From Bacteroidaceae bacterium (GTDB lineage Bacteria; Bacteroidota; Bacteroidia; Bacteroidales; Bacteroidaceae): 5,517 bases of DNA. The DNA lies in assembly GCA_028707655.1 (NCBI GenBank), contig JAQWAN010000150.1, positions 1-5,517 of the forward strand. The letters are read 5' to 3'. Both the position numbers and the translations under genes were made by a program. Within the stretch, counting starts at the first letter, position 1, and each line of letters starts with the position of its first letter. The notes under the pieces are model-generated. The model had not been told where the DNA came from. It saw only the letters and a program-made list of their open reading frames with translations, and ran no database searches. This document shows positions 1 through 5,517 of the stretch, piece by piece.

Positions 1-170
1 CCCTGCACGCCCATCATCTTAGGCACATTGGGCCCTGTGATGTCGGCATCAAGAATACCGGTTTGGAACCCATGTAGCTGCAAACCATAAGATAGATTCA
101 CACTTACGGTGGTTTTGCCTACGCCGCCTTTTCCACTAAAAACAACAATGCGGTGCTTAATCGGATGCAT
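1..170 (-). CDS. Mrp/NBP35-family P-loop ATPase (iron-sulfur cluster carrier), N-terminal part
   Basis: The visible 56 residues contain a deviant Walker A motif, GKGGVGKTT, at residues 13-21, with the extra signature lysine (K14) of the MinD/Mrp/ParA class. DADITGPNVPKMMG follows at residues 41-54, the A' region; the GP-x-VPKMMG wording is typical of Mrp/ApbC/NBP35 and not of ParA or MinD. Known members are cytoplasmic ATPases that bind and transfer Fe-S clusters. The gene runs off the left edge, so its C-terminal CxxC cluster site cannot be checked. The first ATG in frame is at 170-168. The frame stays open for 21 more codons upstream, back to a TAG at 236-234, and that stretch reads like the charged linker that normally precedes the P-loop in NBP35-type proteins. 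No ATG, GTG or TTG lies in it, but an ATA sits at 227-225 just after a purine-rich GAGAGAG. The true start is therefore uncertain. The N-terminal cysteine motif seen in some NBP35 relatives is absent upstream. Confidence 0.85.
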   Translation of the reverse strand, partial: MHPIKHRIVVFSGKGGVGKTTVSVNLSYGLQLHGFQTGILDADITGPNVPKMMGVQ

Positions 171-332
171 ATTATCCGCTATTTTCTGGCTCTCCAGTGC
201 CGCTTTTTCTTTTTGTTCTTTTGTTATCTCTCTCTATTTTTGATAGTGGAAAGTTACAAAAGATATTGGAGAAAATCCTAAAATAAGTAAATTTCTTAGC
301 TAATATCAACGAGGAAATTGCTTTACTATACG

Positions 333-340
333 TAACTTTG
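333..340 (+). promoter_or_regulatory. Candidate Bacteroidota -7 promoter element
   Basis: The bases TAACTTTG match the TAnnTTTG consensus exactly and lie 20 bases before the ATG of the decayed membrane-protein gene, a sensible place for a short leader. No TTG or TTTG at the usual 17-23 base distance upstream is convincing; the nearest TTG, at 318-320, is too close. The region 171-360 between the divergent Mrp and membrane-protein genes holds nothing else I can support. Confidence 0.3.
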
Positions 341-360
341 TTGTCTAAATAAAAAAGAAT

Positions 361-715
361 ATGAAAAACATGAATTTCAATTTTAAACAATTTGTAATTT
401 TCACGTTGCTCACTAGTATCTAGATAAATGTGGCAGAAGTAGCAAGGGCAATGTTTGTGGCATTTCCTTTAATGGAAGTTTTTTTTGCAGGTAGAATTCC
501 AATTGGTCCTATGGGAGTCAGCAATGCTTTGTTTTAAATCAATTCTTATTTCTGGAACTACTACTGCCTTTGCAACGATTGGTGTGTTTTGGATTGCTAG
601 TGTAAATACGGGCTTAGGGGTATGGAGTACAGCTGTACTTTTATGCGCTATTGCTTGACTAGAAATGATAATTGGAGCTTGGATGGCCTCTAAATTATAT
701 GCAAGAAAGCAATAA
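361..715 (+). pseudogene. Decayed small integral membrane protein gene (two nonsense codons and a frameshift)
   Basis: Read from the ATG at 361, the frame encodes a hydrophobic protein broken by TAG at 421-423, then continues in the same frame (NVAEVARAMFVAFP) to TAA at 535-537. The protein sense resumes one frame over at about 536 (KSILISGTTTAFATIGVFW), is broken by TGA at 656-658, and ends LEMIIGAWMASKLYARKQ with TAA at 713-715. Removing one T from the T-run at 532-535 rejoins the frames as ALFKSILISG. Both premature stops sit where tryptophan would fit (SI-W-IN and IA-W-LE), so each is explained by one G-to-A change from TGG. The repaired product would be about 117 residues with three or so membrane segments. 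From memory it resembles a Bacteroidota family of uncharacterised membrane proteins of about 140-150 residues; if so, a piece near the frameshift may also be missing. Function is unknown. The next gene starts 78 bases downstream. Confidence 0.8.
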
Positions 716-793
716 TCGATTATCTTACATTTAAAGCACTATTTTCAGGCCTCTTTTAGGCATCTGTTTTACGCTATAACTTAAAAAAACAAC

Positions 794-1129
794 ATGGCAG
801 TATCGAATGACTTTATACAATATGTGCTCGACCAGCTATCGGATTGGGGTAACATACAAATAAAACGTATGTTTGGCGGTGCAGCTCTCTATCGGGATGA
901 ATTGGCATTTGGCATGATTGCGAACGATGTGGTTTACCTGAAAGTGGATGATACAAACATAGATAAATATATAAAAAATGGCTCTTCGCAGCTAAAACCG
1001 TTTAAAAGCAATGCTACAGTACTCTCCTTTTACAATGTTCCACCTGATGTGTTTGAGGATGCGGATGAATTTGTGGAATGGGCTAAAGAATCGCTAGCTA
1101 TTCAGAAGAAAAGAAATGTTTTATATTAA
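794..1129 (+). CDS. TfoX/Sxy N-terminal-domain protein
   Basis: This intact 111-residue protein is essentially one TfoX-N domain. The hallmark RMFGGAALYRDELAFGMI (about residues 25-42) is followed by a hydrophobic strand and VYLKVDDTN (about 47-55), then the C-terminal helix DADEFVEWAKESL (about 89-101). In gamma-proteobacterial Sxy/TfoX this domain is joined to a C-terminal TfoX-C domain and acts in competence regulation with CRP. Here the second domain is absent, as in the many stand-alone TfoX-N proteins whose role is not established, so a competence role should not be assumed. The ATG is preceded by an A-rich stretch (ACTTAAAAAAACAAC), normal for weak-SD Bacteroidota starts. The AlkD-like remnant starts only 19 bases after the stop, so the two were probably co-transcribed. 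Confidence 0.9.
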   Translation: MAVSNDFIQYVLDQLSDWGNIQIKRMFGGAALYRDELAFGMIANDVVYLKVDDTNIDKYIKNGSSQLKPFKSNATVLSFYNVPPDVFEDADEFVEWAKESLAIQKKRNVLY

Positions 1130-1148
1130 ATATTAAAAAAGAATTAAG

Positions 1149-1687
1149 ATGAAAAAACACAGGTGCAACGAATGCAAACTACGAGCAAAACACGATAAAG
1201 ACCCAAAGTGGTTATTGCTATTGCTAAAGAATGGAAGGGAAAATTGAAAGAAACGGATTGGATAGTTAAACACGCTTGTCGCACCTTGCTAAAGACTGGT
1301 AACGAGGAGGTTATGCAACTCTTTGACTCCTATTCTCCTGTAAACATGGAGCTAATCAATTTAAGACTAACTTCTAACACCATTACCATTGGGGATGATT
1401 TAGAGTTTAGTTTTGATCTACATAACCATTCAGCAAAAAGCGAAAAGATCCGACTGGAGTACGCCATCTATTGCCAAAAGAAAAATGGTACGCTCTCCAA
1501 GAAAGTGTACAAAATCAGCGAAAAGGCTTATGCGCCTCAATCGAAAACAACAATCCACCGGAAACAATCTTTTAAATGGATTACTACTAGGAAATTTCAT
1601 ACCGGACAGCATATTGTACGTATTCTTATGAATGGTGTGGAAGTGCAAGAAAAAAGCTTTGAATTAAAAGAACAGGTTAACTATTAG
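1149..1687 (+). pseudogene. N-terminally truncated DNA alkylation repair (AlkD-like) gene remnant
   Basis: The open part from GTG 1208 to TAG 1685-1687 (159 codons) matches the end of the Bacteroidota AlkD-like proteins. The last HEAT-repeat stretch comes first (IAKEWKGKLKETDWIVKHACRTLLKTGN), then the C-terminal beta-rich domain with IGDDLEFSFDLHN and FKWITTRKFHTGQH. Family members are usually around 360-370 residues, with six or so HEAT-like repeats that grip alkylated DNA; roughly the first 200 residues are missing here. A second frame opens at ATG 1149 behind a good A-rich leader and reads a 33-residue peptide whose KDPK ends exactly where the remnant frame begins with VVIAIAKEW. Adding one base to the A-run at 1205-1207 fuses them. 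The bases from 1149 to about 1190 no longer read like the family, which suggests an internal deletion plus later drift. The product, if made, should lack glycosylase activity. A functional stand-alone C-terminal domain is possible but unlikely. Confidence 0.8.
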
Positions 1688-1724
1688 GATGCAATTGTAG
1701 CTTTTCATAAAAAGTTTTTCTATT

Positions 1725-1738
1725 TTGTTGCACAACAA
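1725..1738. repeat. Short inverted repeat, possible operator half-sites
   Basis: TTGTTG and CAACAA are perfect 6-base inverted arms around a 2-base centre (CA). The gap is too small for an RNA hairpin loop, so if functional it would be a dimeric protein-binding site about 90 bases before the methyltransferase start. A chance occurrence in AT-rich DNA is quite possible. Confidence 0.25.
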
Positions 1739-1768
1739 CTATTCTTTTACACTGTTTCTTTAATAAAC

Positions 1769-1801
1769 CTATGATTCTTAGGTGTTAATGGAAATAATTG
1801 C
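1769..1801 (+). repeat. Copy A of an imperfect dispersed repeat
   Basis: CTATGATT-CTTAG-GTGTTAAT-(GG)-AAATAATTGC here resembles 4850-4880 in the same orientation, with about 28 matching columns of 34 by eye and a weaker match continuing some 10 bases upstream (TTTAA then AAA). It overlaps the alternative GTG start of the methyltransferase frame at 1782. It may be chance similarity in AT-rich DNA. Confidence 0.3.
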
Positions 1802-1829
1802 GTTATTTTGTACAAAAGTAAAACGAATA

Positions 1830-2897
1830 ATGATAACAGATATAAAAGTGAATAGGCCAGAGCCTGTTTTTTCGGACAAACCACTAAAGGTATTCCGCCA
1901 GGATACCAATGTTAAGTTTGCTATTAAAGCCCTAGAAGCAGGTAATCCAATTATAGTGACCGAGCTCTATAACAATGGATTGATTCTTCTAAATGCCCTG
2001 AATGCGCATCTTAATAAGAAGTTTCGTTCGGACACATTTGAACAACAGAGTGCACAAAGAGCAGCCTATCGTAAGCTATCCAATCTTATTTTACTAGAGG
2101 TGGTACATCACCAATTGGTAGTGAGTAAAGCTCCCACCATTGGATGGTTAGAGAAACTCTATCCAGAAACGGAGGATTTTTTATTGCCTTTTCCACAAGT
2201 ACAGGGACTAAATAGTGCTTGGCAATGGTACAAAAATGGTATCTCTATTCCGGTGTTACGCAACAAGCTATACCCCTATTACGGCACCTATTTCCCTACC
2301 CGTTTTGACCATTTGGTGCTTTTTGATAATTTTTTGAAGCATTACACTGGAGCTAAAAAAACGGCAATCGATGTTGGTTGTGGCAGTGGAGTTCTCTCAC
2401 TTCAGATGGTTCAACATGGTTTTCAAAAGGTGTTTGGCACGGATACAAATCCGAATGCTATTGTTGGATTAACGGAGTTTATGGGAGATACTAAGCTCTC
2501 TCGCAAAATTGAGCTAGATTATGCTGCTCTCTTTGGCAAATTTGAGAAACAAACGGAACTGATTGTTTTTAATCCGCCTTGGTTACCAGCTACTCACGAT
2601 GCGGGCAACTTAGACAGTGCTATTTATTATGACGAGAACCTCTTTCCTGATTTCTTTGCTGCTGCTAAAGAGCATCTTCTACCCGATGGGAAGTTGGTAC
2701 TCTTATTCTCTAACTTAGCACATATAACCCATGTAACGAATGAGCATCCTATCAAAAAGGAGATCTCTAGGGGGGGACGTTTTCAATTAGAGAAATGCTA
2801 TACAAAAACGGTGAAAGCTGCTTCTGACAAAACTAGACGCGATCTTAGTAGACGCGATTCAGAGATAGTTGAGCTTTGGATACTTACTCATAAATAA
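1830..2897 (+). CDS. Class I SAM-dependent methyltransferase (NPPW type, methyltransferase small domain)
   Basis: This intact 355-residue protein has an N-terminal region of about 145 residues that I do not recognise. YYGTYFPTRFDHL (150-162) then leads into a Rossmann-fold methyltransferase domain. Motif I is AIDVGCGSG (179-187), with the acidic ribose-binding residue at about D205 in GTDTNPNAI. The catalytic motif IV is NPPW (248-251), the form found in enzymes that methylate planar amide or ring nitrogens: HemK/PrmC on glutamine, and RlmF, TrmN6-like or DNA N6-adenine enzymes on adenine. PDGKLVLLFS (285-294) is the usual strand 5 region. The substrate cannot be named, but an rRNA, tRNA or protein-glutamine substrate is most likely. 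The frame is open from GTG 1782, but I choose ATG 1830 because MITDIKVNRPEP begins the charged, folded-looking sequence and an A-rich leader precedes it. It stands alone, ending at a strong terminator shared with the convergent kinase gene. Confidence 0.85.
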   Translation: MITDIKVNRPEPVFSDKPLKVFRQDTNVKFAIKALEAGNPIIVTELYNNGLILLNALNAHLNKKFRSDTFEQQSAQRAAYRKLSNLILLEVVHHQLVVSKAPTIGWLEKLYPETEDFLLPFPQVQGLNSAWQWYKNGISIPVLRNKLYPYYGTYFPTRFDHLVLFDNFLKHYTGAKKTAIDVGCGSGVLSLQMVQHGFQKVFGTDTNPNAIVGLTEFMGDTKLSRKIELDYAALFGKFEKQTELIVFNPPWLPATHDAGNLDSAIYYDENLFPDFFAAAKEHLLPDGKLVLLFSNLAHITHVTNEHPIKKEISRGGRFQLEKCYTKTVKAASDKTRRDLSRRDSEIVELWILTHK

Positions 2898-2913
2898 GTA
2901 AACATCTGCCATT

Positions 2914-2954
2914 AAAAATGCCCTTTGAATATTAAATATTCAAGGGGCGTTTTT
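2914..2954. terminator. Bidirectional Rho-independent terminator
   Basis: A near-perfect inverted repeat runs from A2914 to T2954. The pairs 2920/2948 to 2932/2936 form a 13-base-pair stem (GCCCTTTGAATAT with its complement) with a 3-base loop. The only wobble inside it is T2924/G2944. The stem extends outward through the T2919/G2949 wobble into A5 on the left and T5 on the right. The flanking A-run and T-run make it read as a terminator on both strands, which suits its place between the convergent methyltransferase and kinase genes (17 bases after one stop, 33 before the other). Confidence 0.9.
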
Positions 2955-2987
2955 ATAAGTAGCATATGTGATTTCTCTTATGCTTTT

Positions 2988-4653
2988 TTAGGCTTGCAAA
3001 GGTAATTGAATTTTAAAGATACTTCCCTTACCTAATTCGCTCTCTACTCCAATTTTACCACCATGCTTTTCAATAAATTCATTACAAAGCATTAAGCCTA
3101 GCCCTGAACCACTCTCATTTGCTGTTCCAGTGGTCGATTTATTGGTCCGAAAATCAAACAGCTTATTACGAATCTCTTCTCGCATACCTACCCCATTATC
3201 GGCCACCTCAAGTTCAATGGAATCACTCTTTTTTGATGCTGTAACATCAATTTTACCATGTAGACGCGTAAATTTTATCGCATTGGATATGAGATTTCTT
3301 AAAACAGTTTTAATCATGTCCACATCTGCAAAAATAACGATCTCTTCGGTTTGAATGTGATTTAGAGATATATATTTTCTTTTTGCACTGGAACTTGAGA
3401 GTTCAAAGATTTCTTTAATAACAGAGGATAAGACTATTTTCTCTGGCGCAAATGTGATTTGTCCTGTCTGTGATTTTGCCCAATGTAATAGGTTATCTAG
3501 TAAAGTAAGCGAGGTTTTAGCAGAGGAATTGATAATATTTAAATATCGCTTGGACTTTTCTGGCGGAAGGCTTTGGATATTTTCCATTAATAATTCGGTA
3601 AAGCCCAAAATGCCAGTGAATGGACTCCGTAAATCGTGCGCAATTATGGATAAGAGCTTGTCTTTTGTGGCACGAGGTATCTATTATTGCTCTAAACTTA
3701 TCTTCGCTTGCTTCTGCTTTTTCTTTCGCTATGGTTAGTTCTTTATTTTGCTTTTGTAGTTCTTTTTGAAAGATTTTACGTTCACTGACATCTCTAACGG
3801 CAGCTACACGAATTTTCTTATCATCCAACTCAATATTTCTTGCTTCTATTTCTAGAGGAAATTCTGTTCCATCCTTCTTTAAAGCTACTACCTCATAGGG
3901 AAAAGCATATTTCTTACTTATGTTTTTCAAAATAGTACTGTGATATTCTTTTTTAGCCACTAGTTTGAGAAGATTCTTGCCAATAACCTCTTCGCAGGTA
4001 TAACCAAATATTTTTGCAAAGGATAGGTTCACATCAATAGCTATTCCATTGTGATGCAGAACAATACCTTCGAATGTAAGATTCGATAGTAGTTTGAATT
4101 TCGCCTCATTTTTTTTAAGGTCTTCTTCCGCTTTTTTACGTTCTGTGTTATCATAGACAGTAAGTATCATAGATAATTCACCATTAAATGTCATGGGTGA
4201 ACTAAACACTTTTACATCTTTTATTTCTCTACTGGCTATTCTATGTTTAAACTGAAAAAAATTGGATTTATTTTTCATTGCTATTTTCAGCAATCTATCT
4301 ATTTCATCAGGGGAGAGGGTGTTTAAGTCGCTTATCCTTTTTTGTAATAATTCATGCCTTGGATAGCCGTAGAAATCTACAGCACTACCATTTGCGCTTA
4401 TTATTTTTTGCGTTTCTGGATGAATCTGCAACATTATTGCTTTGTTACTCGTAAAGAAATTTTTGAAACTTTCTGTACTCTCTTTTTCTGTTTCTTTTAT
4501 AAGACTTCGTTTATTAGTAGCAATATCTAACACATCTACACCTTTAACTTCCGCTTCATCTGGAAGAGAAAATCTTTGACGAAAAAGTTCATTTTGCTTT
4601 TTAAGTTCAGCAATCTGATTTTCTAATTCTTGGTATGTAGATTTATTATTCAT
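2988..4653 (-). pseudogene. Cytoplasmic PAS-PAS sensor histidine kinase, frameshifted before the H-box
   Basis: The gene reads 327 sensible residues from ATG 4653. They comprise a coiled-coil start (about 5-30), PAS domain 1 (about 63-175, ending VYDNTERKKAEEDL), PAS domain 2 (about 183-297, with FAKIFGYTCEEVIGKN and ending VRDVSERKIFQKEL), then a signalling helix (QNKELTIAKEKAEASEDKF). At about 3672 the frame changes by one base. The other frame continues ATKDKLLSIIAHDLRSPF with the phosphoacceptor His at 3638-3636, then the HATPase_c domain with N-box RNLISNA, G1 DNGVG and G2 GSGLGL, ending at TAA 2990-2988. Removing one base gives a kinase of about 554 residues with no membrane segment, so it was a soluble sensor; no response regulator is adjacent. 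The first half alone runs into junk and stops at 3517. The second half has no start codon before the His, because TAG closes its frame at 3683-3681, and its first ATG (3608) lies after it. Neither product can therefore autophosphorylate. A sequencing error would also explain the shift. Confidence 0.88.
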
Positions 4654-4825
4654 CTGCTTTTTTTTAGTGTAGCTAACTACTGTTTGCCGGATAGCCCTCT
4701 AAAGAAGTAAACTCGGACTGTTTTAAGACAATCTAAGCTACTTTTATTATCTATTCCAACGGTTAGAAGCAACCTTTAGGAATATACTCACAATCGGAAT
4801 TATACTGTTCTGATAGTAAAACGAA

Positions 4826-4852
4826 CAAAGATAAACTTTTTAAGCAAATCTA
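4826..4852 (-). promoter_or_regulatory. Two candidate -7 elements upstream of the histidine kinase gene
   Basis: On the minus strand, TATCTTTG (4833-4826) and TAGATTTG (4852-4845) both match TAnnTTTG exactly and lie 19 bases apart. Each lacks a convincing TTG at the usual spacing upstream, and the inferred leader to ATG 4653 would be about 160-180 bases. In AT-rich DNA such matches arise by chance. Confidence 0.25.
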
Positions 4853-4880
4853 TGATTGCTAAGATGTTAATAAAAATTGC
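4850..4880 (+). repeat. Copy B of an imperfect dispersed repeat
   Basis: This stretch aligns by eye with 1769-1801 in the same orientation (CTATGATT, GTTAAT and AATTGC blocks in order, with small gaps). Copy A precedes the methyltransferase gene, but copy B faces the end of the MFS gene, so a shared promoter role is not obvious. Confidence 0.3.
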
Positions 4881-4931
4881 TTCTTCCTTAATAGGGCAAT
4901 CCAAAGAATCTAAGCTTACCGATCTATATTT

Positions 4932-5516
4932 TTAATTCTTATTGGCTAAGTACTTATGTGGTTGTTTTACCTTCTGTGCAAAGAATAGCGAAAGAAGCGA
5001 TAATGCTGCAGAGGCAAAAAACGGAATACGCCAACTAATGGTCCATAAAAGCCCACCAACAATAGGCAAAATAACTGCAGATAGATGATTGATGGTAAAG
5101 CCAACCGACATGGATGGTGCAATATCTTTAGGATCTGCATGTTTTCGGAAATAGGAATTGATAGAGATAACAAAACTAAAGAATAGATTATCCACAAGAT
5201 ACATTGCAGTGGCAAAGTGAGGATCTTCTACGAGGGCATAGCCCATAAACACCAGAAACAACCCGGAATACTCAATGGTCAACATTCTACGCTCTCCATA
5301 ACGATTAATTGCTTTGCCCACTACCGGACTTAAGAAAAACGTAATGATATTGTTTGTAACGAATAATACGGTTATATAGCCTACCGAAAGATGATATTTC
5401 TGCACCAATAGAAAAACGGAAAAGACCATAAATATTTGTCTCCTGGCACCGCTTAACAGGTTTAGTACATAAAACAGCCAATATTTTTTCTTTAGTACAA
5501 TTTTCTTATGTTGTGG
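4932..5516 (-). CDS. MFS transporter, C-terminal half (5' end beyond window)
   Basis: The frame is open from the right edge to TAA at 4934-4932, giving 194 residues. A lysine-rich loop (KKIVLKKK) is the probable central cytoplasmic loop of a 12-helix MFS porter. After it come about six hydrophobic segments: near YWLFYVLNLLSGARRQIF, VFSVFLLV, ITVLFVTNNIITFFLSPVV, YSGLFLVFMGYALV, MYLVDNLFFSFVISI, and the last pair around LSAVILPIVGGLLWTI and FFASAALSLLSLFFA (some segments merge). GKAINRYGERR is the second-half copy of the MFS loop motif (Gxxx[D/N]RxGxRR). An ATG at 5429 is internal: the codons before it (LLSGARRQIF) plainly belong to the protein. Substrate is unknown and sits in the inner membrane by family. 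It lies upstream of the kinase gene on the same strand but 278 bases away, so operon membership is doubtful. Confidence 0.85.
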   Translation of the reverse strand, partial: PQHKKIVLKKKYWLFYVLNLLSGARRQIFMVFSVFLLVQKYHLSVGYITVLFVTNNIITFFLSPVVGKAINRYGERRMLTIEYSGLFLVFMGYALVEDPHFATAMYLVDNLFFSFVISINSYFRKHADPKDIAPSMSVGFTINHLSAVILPIVGGLLWTISWRIPFFASAALSLLSLFFAQKVKQPHKYLANKN

Positions 5517-5517
5517 A

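Larger units (their letters stand above)
4654..4931. other. Non-coding spacer between the MFS and histidine kinase genes
   Basis: No credible gene lies here. The longest plus-strand reading, ATG 4852 to the TAA near 4935, is a 27-codon frame overlapping the MFS 3' end and looks accidental. No strong hairpin terminator follows the MFS stop. The spacer carries copy B of the dispersed repeat and two minus-strand matches to the -7 promoter consensus, so the kinase gene probably had its own transcript with a long leader. Confidence 0.6.

Noticed and set aside
172..390. 72-codon minus-strand frame upstream of mrp
   Set aside because: It overlaps the mrp linker in another frame, has low-complexity AT-rich composition, and matches no family I know.
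740..775. Possible hairpin GCCT-CTTTT-AGGC after the membrane-protein pseudogene
   Set aside because: The stem has only four solid base pairs and no clean T-run, too weak for a terminator.
1413..1648. Two 72-codon frames (one on each strand) inside the AlkD-like remnant
   Set aside because: They are shadows of the real frame, which carries clear family similarity.
3660..3690. Programmed frameshift in the kinase gene
   Set aside because: A +1 shift would be needed, and TCG TGC CAC shows no slippery run or rare-codon/stop arrangement typical of programmed +1 sites.
3130..3738. Plus-strand frames opposite the kinase gene
   Set aside because: They are antisense shadows of the HATPase_c and HisKA coding sequence.
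4730..4916. 10-base direct repeat AATCTAAGCT (4730-4739 and 4907-4916)
   Set aside because: It is short and AT-rich, within what chance gives in this spacer, with no bounded element between the copies.
4967..5215. 82-codon minus-strand frame inside the MFS gene
   Set aside because: It is an alternative-frame shadow of hydrophobic coding sequence.
1..5517. Novel defence island or mobile element
   Set aside because: No transposase, integrase, terminal inverted repeats, CRISPR spacing, toxin-antitoxin pair or nuclease was found; TfoX-N, AlkD remnant and methyltransferase are ordinary chromosomal genes.

Overview
The window is AT-rich and looks like Bacteroidota, probably a Bacteroidales/Marinilabiliales-type genome. 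The reasons are protein style (a histidine kinase whose H-box reads IIAHDLRSPF, a C-terminal-domain AlkD-type protein, an MFS porter whose second half resembles Bacteroidota versions), starts preceded by A-rich stretches instead of clear Shine-Dalgarno sites, and a few matches to the TAnnTTTG -7 promoter element. The taxonomic call is inference from memory, not a search.

Layout. Bases 1-170 (minus) are the 5' end of an Mrp/NBP35-type iron-sulfur carrier ATPase gene running off the left edge. A divergent intergenic region follows. Bases 361-715 (plus) are a dead small membrane-protein gene with two nonsense codons and a frameshift. Bases 794-1129 (plus) are an intact TfoX N-terminal-domain protein. 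Bases 1149-1687 (plus) are the C-terminal remnant of a DNA alkylation repair (AlkD-like) gene that has lost most of its HEAT-repeat enzyme part. Bases 1830-2897 (plus) are an intact class I SAM-dependent methyltransferase with an NPPW motif. A long-stem bidirectional terminator (2914-2954) separates it from a convergent, frameshifted PAS/PAS histidine kinase gene (2988-4653, minus). Bases 4654-4931 are non-coding. Bases 4932-5516 (minus) are the second half of an MFS transporter whose 5' end lies beyond the right edge.

The genes do not form a recognisable joint pathway. The strongest theme is decay: three of the seven loci are clearly broken (membrane protein, AlkD-like, histidine kinase), and the Mrp gene may have lost its original start codon. 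TfoX-N and the methyltransferase are intact, and the MFS gene is intact as far as it can be seen. I found no CRISPR array, transposase, tRNA or rRNA, and nothing that convincingly forms a new defence or mobile system.
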